The notes beneath the pieces were generated by a model that was given only the letters and a program-made list of their open reading frames with translations, did not search any database and was not told where the DNA came from. A stretch of DNA of 64,000 nucleotides from Pseudomonas tritici (GTDB lineage Bacteria; Pseudomonadota; Gammaproteobacteria; Pseudomonadales; Pseudomonadaceae). The position numbers and the translations under genes were made by a program. Numbering within the stretch: position 1 is the stretch's first letter; every line of letters begins with the position of its first letter. Below, piece after piece: positions 52,763 through 61,366 of the stretch. Where the stretch lies: assembly GCF_014268275.3 (NCBI RefSeq), contig NZ_CP077084.1, forward strand, positions 1,798,001 through 1,862,000, read 5' to 3'.

Positions 52763-55015
52763 ATGTCTACTGAAAAAACATTTTGTCTTTCTCGTTTATC
52801 ACGTGCTATCAAATTACTGGCCGTCATGCCTGTGGCCTTGGCGGCGACACAGGCCCATGCGTTGAACATCTACCCTGGGCAGAACGTGGTCATTGACGCT
52901 GACACGTTGGTTGACCGCTACGACGTGAACGAGGCCACCCTGACCTCGAATGGGGCCAGGATGCTGGGCGTTAAAGCCTATGATTCGACCTTTACGATGA
53001 ACGGTGGCACGGTCAAGAACACCGCCGGTACTGAAGTGGGCGTGGCGCTTTATGGCAGTAAAGCCACCCTGCGCGATGCTTCGATCTACAGCGGCGGTGC
53101 CGAAGGCATGATTGTCGGCACCAATTCGGACCGCGGCTCTGCCGTCGAAGTGTTCGATAGCGAGGTGACGGGCGCCACAGATGGCATCGTGCTTAGCGGC
53201 TCTAGCACCTTGGCCTTGCACAACACCCAGGTCAGCGGTGCAAACGCTGGTTTGCGAGCGTACGACGGACAGTTGACCACCCAGGGCGGCCGAATTTACG
53301 GCGGCACCAACGGCATTGTGGCGTATCGCCTGCCTACGGTGGATAACCCCTCCGTGCTTAACCTCAACCAGACTGAAGTGGTGGGCGGAACAGGGGCTGC
53401 CATCCTGGTGGACTACCCCGGTGGCACCGAGATCAACATCAACAATGGCACGACCTTGGTCGGCGGCAACGGCAACATGCTTGAGCTCGCCCACGGCGGC
53501 GCGGCCGATGTCAATGTCTACAACAGTTCCTTGAACGGCAATATCCAAGTCGGCAAAGACAGCGCCCTGGATCTGAACATGGATTTCGCCTTCATGAACG
53601 GCGATATCATCAACAGCGGCGGCATCGCCAACGTTGGTCTGAACAACGGTTCAGTGCTGACCGGGCGCCTGGACAATGTCGACAAACTGTCGGTCAACAG
53701 CGACGCCACCTGGGTAATGGTGGACGGTCAACAGGCACTCAATGAGTTGTCGATGAATGGCGGTAACGTGAAGTTTGGCGACTCGGCCGCCTTTTATAAG
53801 TTGGACGTGGCCAACCTGTCCGGCACCGGCGGTACGTTCATCATGAAGGCAGATTTCGGCTCGCTGACCGGCGACTTCCTGAACGTGACGGGCACCTCAG
53901 CAGGTAACCATCAGTTGCTGCTCGCCGCCACGGGTGCCGACCCGTTGAACGAGCGCCTGCACATGGTGCACACCGCCGATGGTGTGGCGAATTTCAGCCT
54001 GGTGGGCGGTCGTGTCGATCGCGGCACCTATTCTTACGACCTGGCAGCGGATAACCAGAACCACGATTGGTACCTGGACCCGGACAGCAAGGTCATCAGT
54101 CCGAGCACCAACTCGGTGTTGGCGTTGTTCAATGCGGCGCCGAGTGTGTTGTTGGGGGAAATGACCAACCTGCGTACGCGCATGGGCGAACTGCGTTTCA
54201 ATGGCGGCCAGACCGCCGGCTTGTGGACCCGCGCCTATGGCAATAAGTATGAAGTGTCCAACAACAAGACGGGCTTGGATTATAACCAGAGTCAACGCGG
54301 TTTCACCCTGGGTGCCGATGCGCCGCTGGAAGCCGGTGACGGGCAGTGGCTGATCGGCGCGATGGCCGGCCACAGCCAATCGGACCTGGACCTGAACCTG
54401 GGCAGCAAAGCCACCATCAACAGTTACTACATGGGCGGCTATGCAACGTGGCTGGACAGCGAAAGCGGCTTCTACTTCGACGGTGTGCTCAAGTTCAACC
54501 GCTTGCACAATGAGTCCAACGTGGCCATGAGCGACGGCAAGAAGAGTAAAGGCAACTACACGCAAAACGCCATGGGCGCCTCGGCGGAGTTCGGCCGCCA
54601 TATTACGCTGGATGACGGTTACTTCGTCGAACCCTATGGCCAGTTGGCGGCGGTGATTACTCAAGCCCAAAGCTATACGCTGGACAATGGCCTGCAAGCC
54701 AAAGGTGATCGTTCGAGTTCGGTCATTGGTGAGCTGGGTGTGACTGCCGGTAATAATATCCAGCTCGACAACGGCGGCGTGCTGCAGCCTTACTTGAAAG
54801 CCGCGGTCGCCCATGAGTTTGATCAGAGCAACAAAGTGTTCGTCAACGATAACTCGTTCAACAACGACCTGTCGGGTTCACGATTGAAACTGGGGGCGGG
54901 TGTGGCGATGTCGGTGTCGCAGGCGTTGAGCCTGCATGCAGACGTGGAGCGCAGCGTGGGCAAGAATATCAAGCAACCCATGGGAGTGAATGTGGGGCTT
55001 CGCTACGCGTTCTAA
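52763..55015 (+). CDS. Autotransporter (type Va), pertactin/AIDA-like passenger
   Basis: 750 residues from the ATG at 52763 (AGAGG eight bases upstream). Signal peptide LLAVMPVALAATQAHA. The passenger from about residue 35 to 460 is a beta-helix of short T/N/G-rich turns (STFTMNGGTVKNTAGTEVGV, LHNTQVSGANAGLRAYDGQL), ending with a pertactin-like stem (NHDWYLDPDSKVISPSTNSV). The last 280 residues are the autotransporter beta-barrel, starting near TAGLWTRAYGNKYEV and ending with the terminal signature GVNVGLRYAF. No RGD motif or protease triad seen, so an adhesin is more likely than an enzyme. Secreted to the cell surface by itself. Confidence 0.9.
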   Translation: MSTEKTFCLSRLSRAIKLLAVMPVALAATQAHALNIYPGQNVVIDADTLVDRYDVNEATLTSNGARMLGVKAYDSTFTMNGGTVKNTAGTEVGVALYGSKATLRDASIYSGGAEGMIVGTNSDRGSAVEVFDSEVTGATDGIVLSGSSTLALHNTQVSGANAGLRAYDGQLTTQGGRIYGGTNGIVAYRLPTVDNPSVLNLNQTEVVGGTGAAILVDYPGGTEININNGTTLVGGNGNMLELAHGGAADVNVYNSSLNGNIQVGKDSALDLNMDFAFMNGDIINSGGIANVGLNNGSVLTGRLDNVDKLSVNSDATWVMVDGQQALNELSMNGGNVKFGDSAAFYKLDVANLSGTGGTFIMKADFGSLTGDFLNVTGTSAGNHQLLLAATGADPLNERLHMVHTADGVANFSLVGGRVDRGTYSYDLAADNQNHDWYLDPDSKVISPSTNSVLALFNAAPSVLLGEMTNLRTRMGELRFNGGQTAGLWTRAYGNKYEVSNNKTGLDYNQSQRGFTLGADAPLEAGDGQWLIGAMAGHSQSDLDLNLGSKATINSYYMGGYATWLDSESGFYFDGVLKFNRLHNESNVAMSDGKKSKGNYTQNAMGASAEFGRHITLDDGYFVEPYGQLAAVITQAQSYTLDNGLQAKGDRSSSVIGELGVTAGNNIQLDNGGVLQPYLKAAVAHEFDQSNKVFVNDNSFNNDLSGSRLKLGAGVAMSVSQALSLHADVERSVGKNIKQPMGVNVGLRYAF

Positions 55016-55047
55016 GTGTCGTCGGGGCTGATTTCCGTTCGTCAGGC

Positions 55048-55090
55048 AAACCGCTAACCTGTCAAATCTGACAGTAGGCGGTTTGTGTTT
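55048..55090 (+). terminator. Terminator-like palindrome after the autotransporter gene, enclosing a lux-type box
   Basis: AAACCGC and GCGGTTT arms enclose CTGTCA-AATC-TGACAG, followed by GTGTTTTT. It can end autotransporter transcription and at the same time contains a CT-N12-AG box facing the lipoprotein gene. Confidence 0.65.
55057..55076 (+). promoter_or_regulatory. LuxR-type (CT-N12-AG) box before the small lipoprotein gene
   Basis: ACCTGTCAAATCTGACAGTA, the most symmetric of the four; it differs at two core positions from the remembered rhlA box CCTGTGAAATCTGGCAGTT. Centre 66 bp before the ATG at 55133. Confidence 0.6.
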
Positions 55091-55132
55091 TTGGGGGCTA
55101 ACTGGATGGGCATTCCTTATCAGGAGATTCCC

Positions 55133-55420
55133 ATGCCTCATTTTATTAGTAAAAAAACTATGCGTACCGTCCCCAAGGTCTTACTGGCAGCAGGCATGGC
55201 TGTACTGCTTGCCGCTTGTTCCAGTGGACCTTCCGAGACGGTCTCAAGTGAGTACCCCGGACTTGATCCTGCCTGCACTAGCGCAGGTTATTTCAAAAGC
55301 ATATCGCCCGGTTGGTATTATCGGTGTGTGTGGAACGGCAGTATCAATCGATGGATAAAATACCCAAACCAATGCCCGGCTGGGCAAGAGTTTGATGAGG
55401 CTCTTAAACGTTGTAGATAA
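55133..55420 (+). CDS. Small lipoprotein with a chitin-binding-type-2-like cysteine pattern
   Basis: 95 residues from the ATG at 55133 (AGGAG six bases upstream). Lipoprotein signal VPKVLLAAGMAVLLAACSSG. The mature 68 residues hold four more cysteines: LDPACTSAGYF, YYRCVWNGS, YPNQCPAGQEFDEALKRC. The end CPxGxxFDxxLxxC resembles the terminal part of peritrophin/CBM14 chitin-binding modules; this resemblance is by eye. Probably outer-membrane anchored. Preceded by a lux-type box. Confidence 0.72.
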   Translation: MPHFISKKTMRTVPKVLLAAGMAVLLAACSSGPSETVSSEYPGLDPACTSAGYFKSISPGWYYRCVWNGSINRWIKYPNQCPAGQEFDEALKRCR

Positions 55421-55436
55421 GAAGTAATACATTAAT

Positions 55437-55470
55437 AGGCCTCTCTACCTGACGGTAAAGAGGCCTTTTT
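55437..55470. terminator. Bidirectional terminator between the lipoprotein gene and member C
   Basis: AGGCCTCT, spacer CTACCTGACGGTA, AAGAGGCCTTTTT. Confidence 0.88.
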
Positions 55471-55536
55471 AATGCCTGGAGAATTGCGGCGTGGGGTGGC
55501 AATATCACCACCCTGCGTCGGTGTTCAGGAATGAGT

Positions 55537-58500
55537 CTATGGCCGCTCCACAACCAAAATATCATCCAGTGAAAATTCTGCCCCTGAGTAGGTACTCTTG
55601 AAGTAGATGCGCATAGGCAAGAACTGAGAGGGAACTCCGGCAGGCAATGAAAAGGTCCTCGAATGTGAGGTCCACACACCTGGGTTAACATGGACGAACG
55701 TCTGTGACTGAGTGCCGAACTCTATGAAAACCTGGGGTTGATAGGGGCTCAGGTCCACCTTCATCTTGAAGCTCAAGTCGTAGGCTTTACCGCTCTCGAT
55801 ATAGAAAGTTTTAATGACGCCGGGAGCGACAGGGCTGCCGTTATTCAGTTTTACATACCAGAAGTTATTGTTATTTACATTTCTGATTACGCCCGTGCCG
55901 TTGATGATATTGACCCATCCGTTCCAGGACAATAATTCAAAGTCTGTCAAATCATGGAGCCGAAGCGCTCTTATGATGTAAGTGCTCAACGGAAAGGACG
56001 TGGCGTTCAGTTCATTTGAACTACCATCGAAAGTGACGGCTGCCTTTGCCGTAACCTGGCTGTCATTTGCGAGTGGGGTAAACCAACTGCGTATTGCCTT
56101 TTCATTCACTATCCCGTTGTCGGCTTGGGTTTGGTCGATCGGATGGCCGTCCAACAGTGTTAAGGGTATTGCACCAACACTATGGAGCCTGAGCCAGATC
56201 CGTTGGCCTTTTCTGCTCAACAGCCACCGCGCCAAGTCCACCCAGCAGTCGGTGTTGAATGTGTTCAAGTCCACGATTGAGCCGGGTTTCAGGCCATTGA
56301 GTCTTGGCCGCGGCAGTGGATTGCCGCCGGGTAGTTCATCGAAGTCCAGTACGCGCAGATTCAGCACCCTTGAGTCATCGGTGGCGCCGTTGGTGGTGAC
56401 GTGATACTGAAGACGCAGGACGCTCCCAACGTAGTCGCCGATCACACTGTTGGAGAACTTGAAATCGACGAAACCTGTGGTTGGGTTGCCGTATTGGGGC
56501 GTTATGGACGGCAGCGTCGCACCGGGTTTGCCCAGCAGTTCGAGTTTAATGAGATCGTTCGAAGACACCGGTGCAAACTGCACGCGCACCGTCACCTCGG
56601 GAGTGTTGTCAGCAATGACCGGGTTGATGGTCGCGTTTTCGTCGTCCACCGGCGTGCTGTTGTAAACGAAAGGCGTAGGTAGATGGCGCCCTGCGAGGAT
56701 TTTCATGGGCACGCTGTTCGAAAAGCGCGTTACAACGCCTGGGCGGGACCGGTCGTAGAAAATATTCATGAAGTGATTGAGCAGGATGTACTTGCGCTCG
56801 AGCGTGAAAGGCAGCGGCCTGTCTTCCCAAGTGTCTGAGACAAAGAAGGGTTGCGGCGGAGCGCTTCCTCCATTGCCTTCAGCATGCAGGGTGACCGTAT
56901 CCCCCACTTTGATATCGTTGTTGGGGTCGACCTCAATGGTGGCATCGCCGGGGGATTGGCTCGTATCAAACACGTAATCAGGCGGCGGCGCATCATACAC
57001 CCTCGGTTCGGGCAGTGCGGCCGCAGAGGCACCGACATAAACTGTTGTTTCCGGGGATGGCCGTGTTCCCTCGCTATTCTCACTGGTATAAGAGGCTGTC
57101 AGGCTGCCCCCTGCCAATTTGGCAATATCACCCTCGGGGCCATTGATAATCGAGAACACCACATTGCCTGCGCCTGCATTTTTGGATTCTTCGTGGTAGT
57201 AATACTTGCCGTTAGGGTAGCGGCCCAGCAGCTTCAGCGTGATGCGGTCAAAGAAATCCTGTCCGTGAGATTTACGGATGTCAATGTTAACGATGGGGGT
57301 ATCAGCAGGCAGTGTTTCACCGACAGCCTCCCGAAATATCGGGGCGTAGAGCCCGACGGGAAGGGCGGTGCCGATCACTCTGACCTGGGTAAGCTGTGAG
57401 CCTCTATTCGGCGCGCCAAAGCGAATGCGCTCATAGCGAAGTCGAGCCTGCCCTCTGATCAACGGGACCAGGTCGCTTACCGGGCATGGAATTCTAAGCT
57501 GGCGCGTCGTGGTGGATGTCAGGGGGGCGGAACTGTAGGTTTTCTTCACCGTTTGCCCATCCACCGTCCTGCCAGTGAGGGTCACCTTGATCACGTCGCC
57601 CAACAGGTAGGCGTTACCCGCGATTGGAATGATGATCGTCACGAAGGCACCAACGACCTCGTCGAGGTTGAGGATGTCTTCCGGAGCCTCATCGAAGAAG
57701 CAGTGGGGCAACAATGGCTCTGAACCATCGTTCAGGAACACCTGGATGAATTCGGGGAGCGACCAGCCTTCCGAATAGTTTCCGCATTCATCAATCACGT
57801 TGTACTCGGCGAGGTGAGAGCCGCTGCCGATCTGGCGCCACTGTTCAATGCACAGCCTGAATACAATGTCCTCAAAACCATCCGCTTCTGGCTCAGATAC
57901 CTTATGTTCGAATAATGCGTCGCCGATTTTCAGGCGAACAACATCACGCTCCGCCCGGTAGGTGCGTGGTGACAATGAGGTATCGGCGGGGTAGAAGGGG
58001 ACGCGAATCTCTATGCAGTTTTGGGCGTCGTCTTCTGAAACGCCAAAGTCGAGAAATTCTTGGGGAATGATTGGCTTGAGCATATTCGTATTTACAAAAC
58101 TGTGGCCGTTCGGGTTTTGTCCGGCGGGTACCACCTTATCGACCTTCAGCGTGAATTTTCTGGTTTCTCCTACGGCCTGGCCGAGGCTTGTGACCCTGAT
58201 GTACGCGATTGCAAAGCCATCGGTGATCGTATCCGAGGGTACGAACAGCACAATCAACTCTGCGTTATCCACTTCATGCTGGTGGATGGTGGTGGACGCG
58301 ACGGGCTTGGTCAGGTCGCCAAAGAACAGTTCCACGAGCTGCAGCGCTGCCATTTCCAGAAATGGCAGCAAGGCGATCAGTAGCCCCTCCTCGTGGGTCG
58401 TTATCGCGACGAGATTGATACCTGCATCGACGCCTTGCACCGGCTGGGTATTTGCGGGGATATACAGTACCAAGTCTTCGAGGCGAACCTTTTTGAAGGC

Positions 58501-58689
58501 TTGCGTCGAGTTGAGAGATACGTCGGAGGGGCGTGGCACCAGGTAACGAGGATCAATGAACGTACGCCGTGCAGCCTGTTTCTTTTTTTGTTGTTGCTTG
58601 GCGGCGTACGGCGCAAGCAGTGATCGCCCCTGTGCAAGCTTGATCAAGCGTTGGCCGGGTGGCGTGGAAGATTCTTCTGCGTTATCCAT
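55537..58689 (-). CDS. Very large beta-rich repeat protein of unknown function, member C
   Basis: 1050 residues from the ATG at 58689 (GAGGG seven bases upstream). No signal peptide; the N-terminus is hydrophilic with a basic stretch (AAKQQQKKKQAARRTFIDPR). The first unit ends FTLKVDKVVPAGQNPNG, matching the VNVDxxxPxGG boundary of members A and B. Six or so further beta-sandwich units follow (LLGDVIKVTLTGRTVDGQTV, VGDTVTLHAEGNGGSAPPQP, NDLIKLELLGKPGATLPSIT). The last 150 residues differ: a jelly-roll, carbohydrate-binding-like module (SFKMKVDLSPYQPQVFIEFG, SGAEFSLDDILVVER). No catalytic motif recognised. Transcribed toward the lipoprotein gene; lux-type box at 58790-58809. Confidence 0.72.
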   Translation of the reverse strand: MDNAEESSTPPGQRLIKLAQGRSLLAPYAAKQQQKKKQAARRTFIDPRYLVPRPSDVSLNSTQAFKKVRLEDLVLYIPANTQPVQGVDAGINLVAITTHEEGLLIALLPFLEMAALQLVELFFGDLTKPVASTTIHQHEVDNAELIVLFVPSDTITDGFAIAYIRVTSLGQAVGETRKFTLKVDKVVPAGQNPNGHSFVNTNMLKPIIPQEFLDFGVSEDDAQNCIEIRVPFYPADTSLSPRTYRAERDVVRLKIGDALFEHKVSEPEADGFEDIVFRLCIEQWRQIGSGSHLAEYNVIDECGNYSEGWSLPEFIQVFLNDGSEPLLPHCFFDEAPEDILNLDEVVGAFVTIIIPIAGNAYLLGDVIKVTLTGRTVDGQTVKKTYSSAPLTSTTTRQLRIPCPVSDLVPLIRGQARLRYERIRFGAPNRGSQLTQVRVIGTALPVGLYAPIFREAVGETLPADTPIVNIDIRKSHGQDFFDRITLKLLGRYPNGKYYYHEESKNAGAGNVVFSIINGPEGDIAKLAGGSLTASYTSENSEGTRPSPETTVYVGASAAALPEPRVYDAPPPDYVFDTSQSPGDATIEVDPNNDIKVGDTVTLHAEGNGGSAPPQPFFVSDTWEDRPLPFTLERKYILLNHFMNIFYDRSRPGVVTRFSNSVPMKILAGRHLPTPFVYNSTPVDDENATINPVIADNTPEVTVRVQFAPVSSNDLIKLELLGKPGATLPSITPQYGNPTTGFVDFKFSNSVIGDYVGSVLRLQYHVTTNGATDDSRVLNLRVLDFDELPGGNPLPRPRLNGLKPGSIVDLNTFNTDCWVDLARWLLSRKGQRIWLRLHSVGAIPLTLLDGHPIDQTQADNGIVNEKAIRSWFTPLANDSQVTAKAAVTFDGSSNELNATSFPLSTYIIRALRLHDLTDFELLSWNGWVNIINGTGVIRNVNNNNFWYVKLNNGSPVAPGVIKTFYIESGKAYDLSFKMKVDLSPYQPQVFIEFGTQSQTFVHVNPGVWTSHSRTFSLPAGVPSQFLPMRIYFKSTYSGAEFSLDDILVVERP

Positions 58690-58789
58690 GGTGGAACCCT
58701 CTGCAGTCAGTGAGGAACTCAATGTCTACGGCCCATTTACTGAGTGGGAGTAGCTGCGAGAGGTGTAACGCGGAACTCGGGGGGCAACC

Positions 58790-58809
58790 AGCTGTGAGAA
58801 TTGACAGTG
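58790..58809 (-). promoter_or_regulatory. LuxR-type (CT-N12-AG) box before member C
   Basis: Minus strand CACTGTCAATTCTCACAGCT, with CT-N12-AG spacing; its centre is 110 bp before the ATG at 58689, close to the distances at members A and B. Confidence 0.58.
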
Positions 58810-58829
58810 CCGACAAACGGTAACGGTTG

Positions 58830-59858
58830 TCAGGGTTGACGATTCCAATACCGGAACAATGGCTCCGCCAGAAACAGTACAAATAACAATCGCATCACCT
58901 GCATGGCCGTGACCAGTGGCACCGACAATTGCAGGGTTTCGGCGGTGAGGCTCATCTCGGCAATGCCGCCGGGCATCATGCCAAGCGTCAGCGAGCGCAG
59001 GTCCAGGTGAGTCAGGGCACTCAAGCCAACGGCTGCCAATGTCGCCAGCGCCATGGTCAAGGCGGTGCCAATCAAGGTGCGCCCCATGAACGAAGGTGCC
59101 CGGCGGAAGAACTGGCGATTGAAGTGGCAGCCCAAGCCGCTGCCGATCAGCCATTGGCCAATCTGGCTACCGCCATTAGGCAGGCCGATATGCAGGTCCC
59201 AGACAACACTGGCCGTGGCGCTCACCAGCAAGGGACCGAACAACCACGGGTTTGGCTGACGCAAACGCTGCCATCCCCAGGCCGCCAGCGCACCCATCGG
59301 AAACAGGGCTAACAACCAAGGCCAACTCACCGGCGCCGGATGAAACTGCGGCGTACCGCCTTCCAGCAGATATTTGAAGATCGCCGGCACACACAGCACG
59401 ACTACCAGCACCCGCAGACTTTGCCCCGCCGCGACCCGGCTGAGCACCGCGCCGTTACGTGCACCGAGGTTGACCATCTCACCGGAGCCGCCCGGCATGC
59501 TGGAGAAAAACGCCGTCGCGCGGTCTTCACCGCTACGGCGCATCAGCCACACGCCGACCACGCTCGACAGGCTGGTGACCAGTGCGCCAAAAAAAATCAG
59601 CCCGAAGTGGCTCATCACCTGCTCGATCACCACCGGGGTGAAGTGCAGGCCAATGCCGATGCCCACCACCCATTGGCCGCATTTGCGCCCGCCGGGAATC
59701 TCGCCCAACTGCCAAGGCGTGAGGCAACGCACCAGGATGATCGCCAGCAACGAGCCGACCATGTACGGCAAAGGCCAGCCGACCAGGCTGGCCAGGTAAC
59801 CGCCGGCCAGGCCGACCAGCGGTGTTCCCCACCATTGTCTAAAGGTGACTTCAGACAT
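58830..59858 (-). CDS. AbrB-family (membrane AbrB duplication) permease
   Basis: Integral membrane protein, 342 residues from the ATG at 59858, which overlaps tctA by 8 bp. Two homologous halves with the glycine-rich pattern: SMPGGSGEMVNLGARNGAVL in the first and GMMPGGIAEMSLTAETLQLS in the second, each followed by helices. Unrelated to the DNA-binding AbrB. The family's substrates are unsettled. Appended to tctCBA here, so a role with tricarboxylate uptake or efflux is plausible. Confidence 0.85.
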   Translation of the reverse strand: MSEVTFRQWWGTPLVGLAGGYLASLVGWPLPYMVGSLLAIILVRCLTPWQLGEIPGGRKCGQWVVGIGIGLHFTPVVIEQVMSHFGLIFFGALVTSLSSVVGVWLMRRSGEDRATAFFSSMPGGSGEMVNLGARNGAVLSRVAAGQSLRVLVVVLCVPAIFKYLLEGGTPQFHPAPVSWPWLLALFPMGALAAWGWQRLRQPNPWLFGPLLVSATASVVWDLHIGLPNGGSQIGQWLIGSGLGCHFNRQFFRRAPSFMGRTLIGTALTMALATLAAVGLSALTHLDLRSLTLGMMPGGIAEMSLTAETLQLSVPLVTAMQVMRLLFVLFLAEPLFRYWNRQP

Positions 59859-61365
59859 CGGCCACGGCACGACGCTGCAGGGCACGTTTGCGGTAGATGC
59901 GCACCAGCGGGAAGGCCAGCATCAGAGCAGTCAGCACCCACACACCAAAGGTGATCGGGCTCGACCAGAGGATTTGCAGGTCACCGTTGGAGATCGACAG
60001 CGCACGGCGCAGGTTCTGCTCCATCAAACCGCCAAGGATAAAGCCCAGCAGTACCGGCGACAGCGGGAAGTCGAGCTTGCGCAGGATGTAACCGAAGATG
60101 CCGATACCGACCATCAGGAACAGGTCGAAGGTGGTGGCGTGAACGGCGTAGACACCAATCGCCGTGATGATGGCGATCACCGGCACCAGCGCCCAGTTCG
60201 GCACGGCGAGGATACGGGTGAAGATGCGGATCATCGGGATGTTGAGGATCACCAGCATGATGTTGGCGATAAACAGCGAGGCGATCAGGCCCCAGACGAT
60301 ATCCGGTTGCTGTTGAAACAGCAGCGGGCCAGGGGTGATGTTGTACAGCGACAACGCGCCGATCATCACCGCCGTGGTGCCCGAGCCGGGTACGCCAAGC
60401 GTCAGCATCGGCACCAGCGCACCGCAGGCGGACGCGCCGATCGCGGTTTCCGGAGCGGCGAGGCCACGCATGTCGCCTTGGCCGAATTTACCGCTGGCAC
60501 CGGCCAGGCGTTTTTCGGTCATGTAGGCAACCGCCGAGGCCAGGGTTGCACCGGCACCCGGCAAAACGCCCATGATGAAACCCAGCAGGCCGCAACGGAT
60601 GTTTACTACAAAGACAGAAGACGCTTCCTTCAGGTTGAACATCATCCGTCCGGTGGCTTTCACGGCTTCCTGGCCACGATGGGTTTTTTCCAGCAGCAAC
60701 AGGATCTCGCTGATGGAGAACAGGCCCAGCACCAACACCACAAACTGGATGCCGTCGGTGAGGTGAATGTTATCGCCGGTAAAACGGTACACACCGCTGT
60801 TGGCGTCGATGCCTACCGCCGAGAGGAACAGGCCGATCAGTGCCGCCACAAACGTCTTCAGGGGTTTATCACCCGCCATGCCGCCGAGACAGACAATCGC
60901 GAATACCATCAGTACGAAGTATTCCGCCGGGCCGAAGGCAATCGCCCATTTGGCCAGCAGCGGCGCAAACAGCACCATGCCGCAGGTAGCGATAAACGCA
61001 CCGATAAATGAGCTCCAGGCCGACAACGACAGCGCTACACCCGCCAGGCCTTTGCGGGCCATCGGGTAGCCGTCGAGGGTGGTCATCACGGTGGACGCTT
61101 CGCCCGGAATGTTGAGCAGGATCGAGCTGATCCGGCCGCCGTACTCGCAGCCCAGGTACACGGCGGCCAGCAGGATCAACGCCGATTCCGGCGGCAGGCC
61201 GAGGGCGAAGGCGATGGGGATCAACAGCGCCACACCATTGATGGGGCCCAGGCCCGGCAACAGGCCGACCACAGTGCCGATCAGGGTGCCGCACAGCGCG
61301 GTTATCAGGTTGTAGGGGGACAGTGCAACGCCGAAGCCCTGGCCCAAGTAGCCGAAAGTATCCAT
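59851..61365 (-). CDS. tctA: Tripartite tricarboxylate transporter large permease TctA
   Basis: 504 residues from the ATG at 61365, one base after the tctB stop. About 12 helices. The family motifs GTLIGTVVGLLPGLGPINGV and GVLPGAGATLASAVAYMTEK are present, as is ISSILLNIPGEASTVMTTLD. Works with TctB and the periplasmic TctC to import citrate-like tricarboxylates with Na+ or H+. Last part overlaps the AbrB-like gene. Confidence 0.93.
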   Translation of the reverse strand: MDTFGYLGQGFGVALSPYNLITALCGTLIGTVVGLLPGLGPINGVALLIPIAFALGLPPESALILLAAVYLGCEYGGRISSILLNIPGEASTVMTTLDGYPMARKGLAGVALSLSAWSSFIGAFIATCGMVLFAPLLAKWAIAFGPAEYFVLMVFAIVCLGGMAGDKPLKTFVAALIGLFLSAVGIDANSGVYRFTGDNIHLTDGIQFVVLVLGLFSISEILLLLEKTHRGQEAVKATGRMMFNLKEASSVFVVNIRCGLLGFIMGVLPGAGATLASAVAYMTEKRLAGASGKFGQGDMRGLAAPETAIGASACGALVPMLTLGVPGSGTTAVMIGALSLYNITPGPLLFQQQPDIVWGLIASLFIANIMLVILNIPMIRIFTRILAVPNWALVPVIAIITAIGVYAVHATTFDLFLMVGIGIFGYILRKLDFPLSPVLLGFILGGLMEQNLRRALSISNGDLQILWSSPITFGVWVLTALMLAFPLVRIYRKRALQRRAVADV

Positions 61366-61366
61366 A

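Noticed and set aside
55057..55076. Pho box reading of CTGTCAAATCTGACAG
   Set aside because: PhoB sites are direct repeats 11 bp apart; this is an inverted repeat with CT-N12-AG spacing, fitting LuxR-type sites better.
59845..61011. 388-residue plus-strand ORF antisense to tctA
   Set aside because: Compositional shadow (Q, H, D, R rich) of an unmistakable TctA gene on the other strand.
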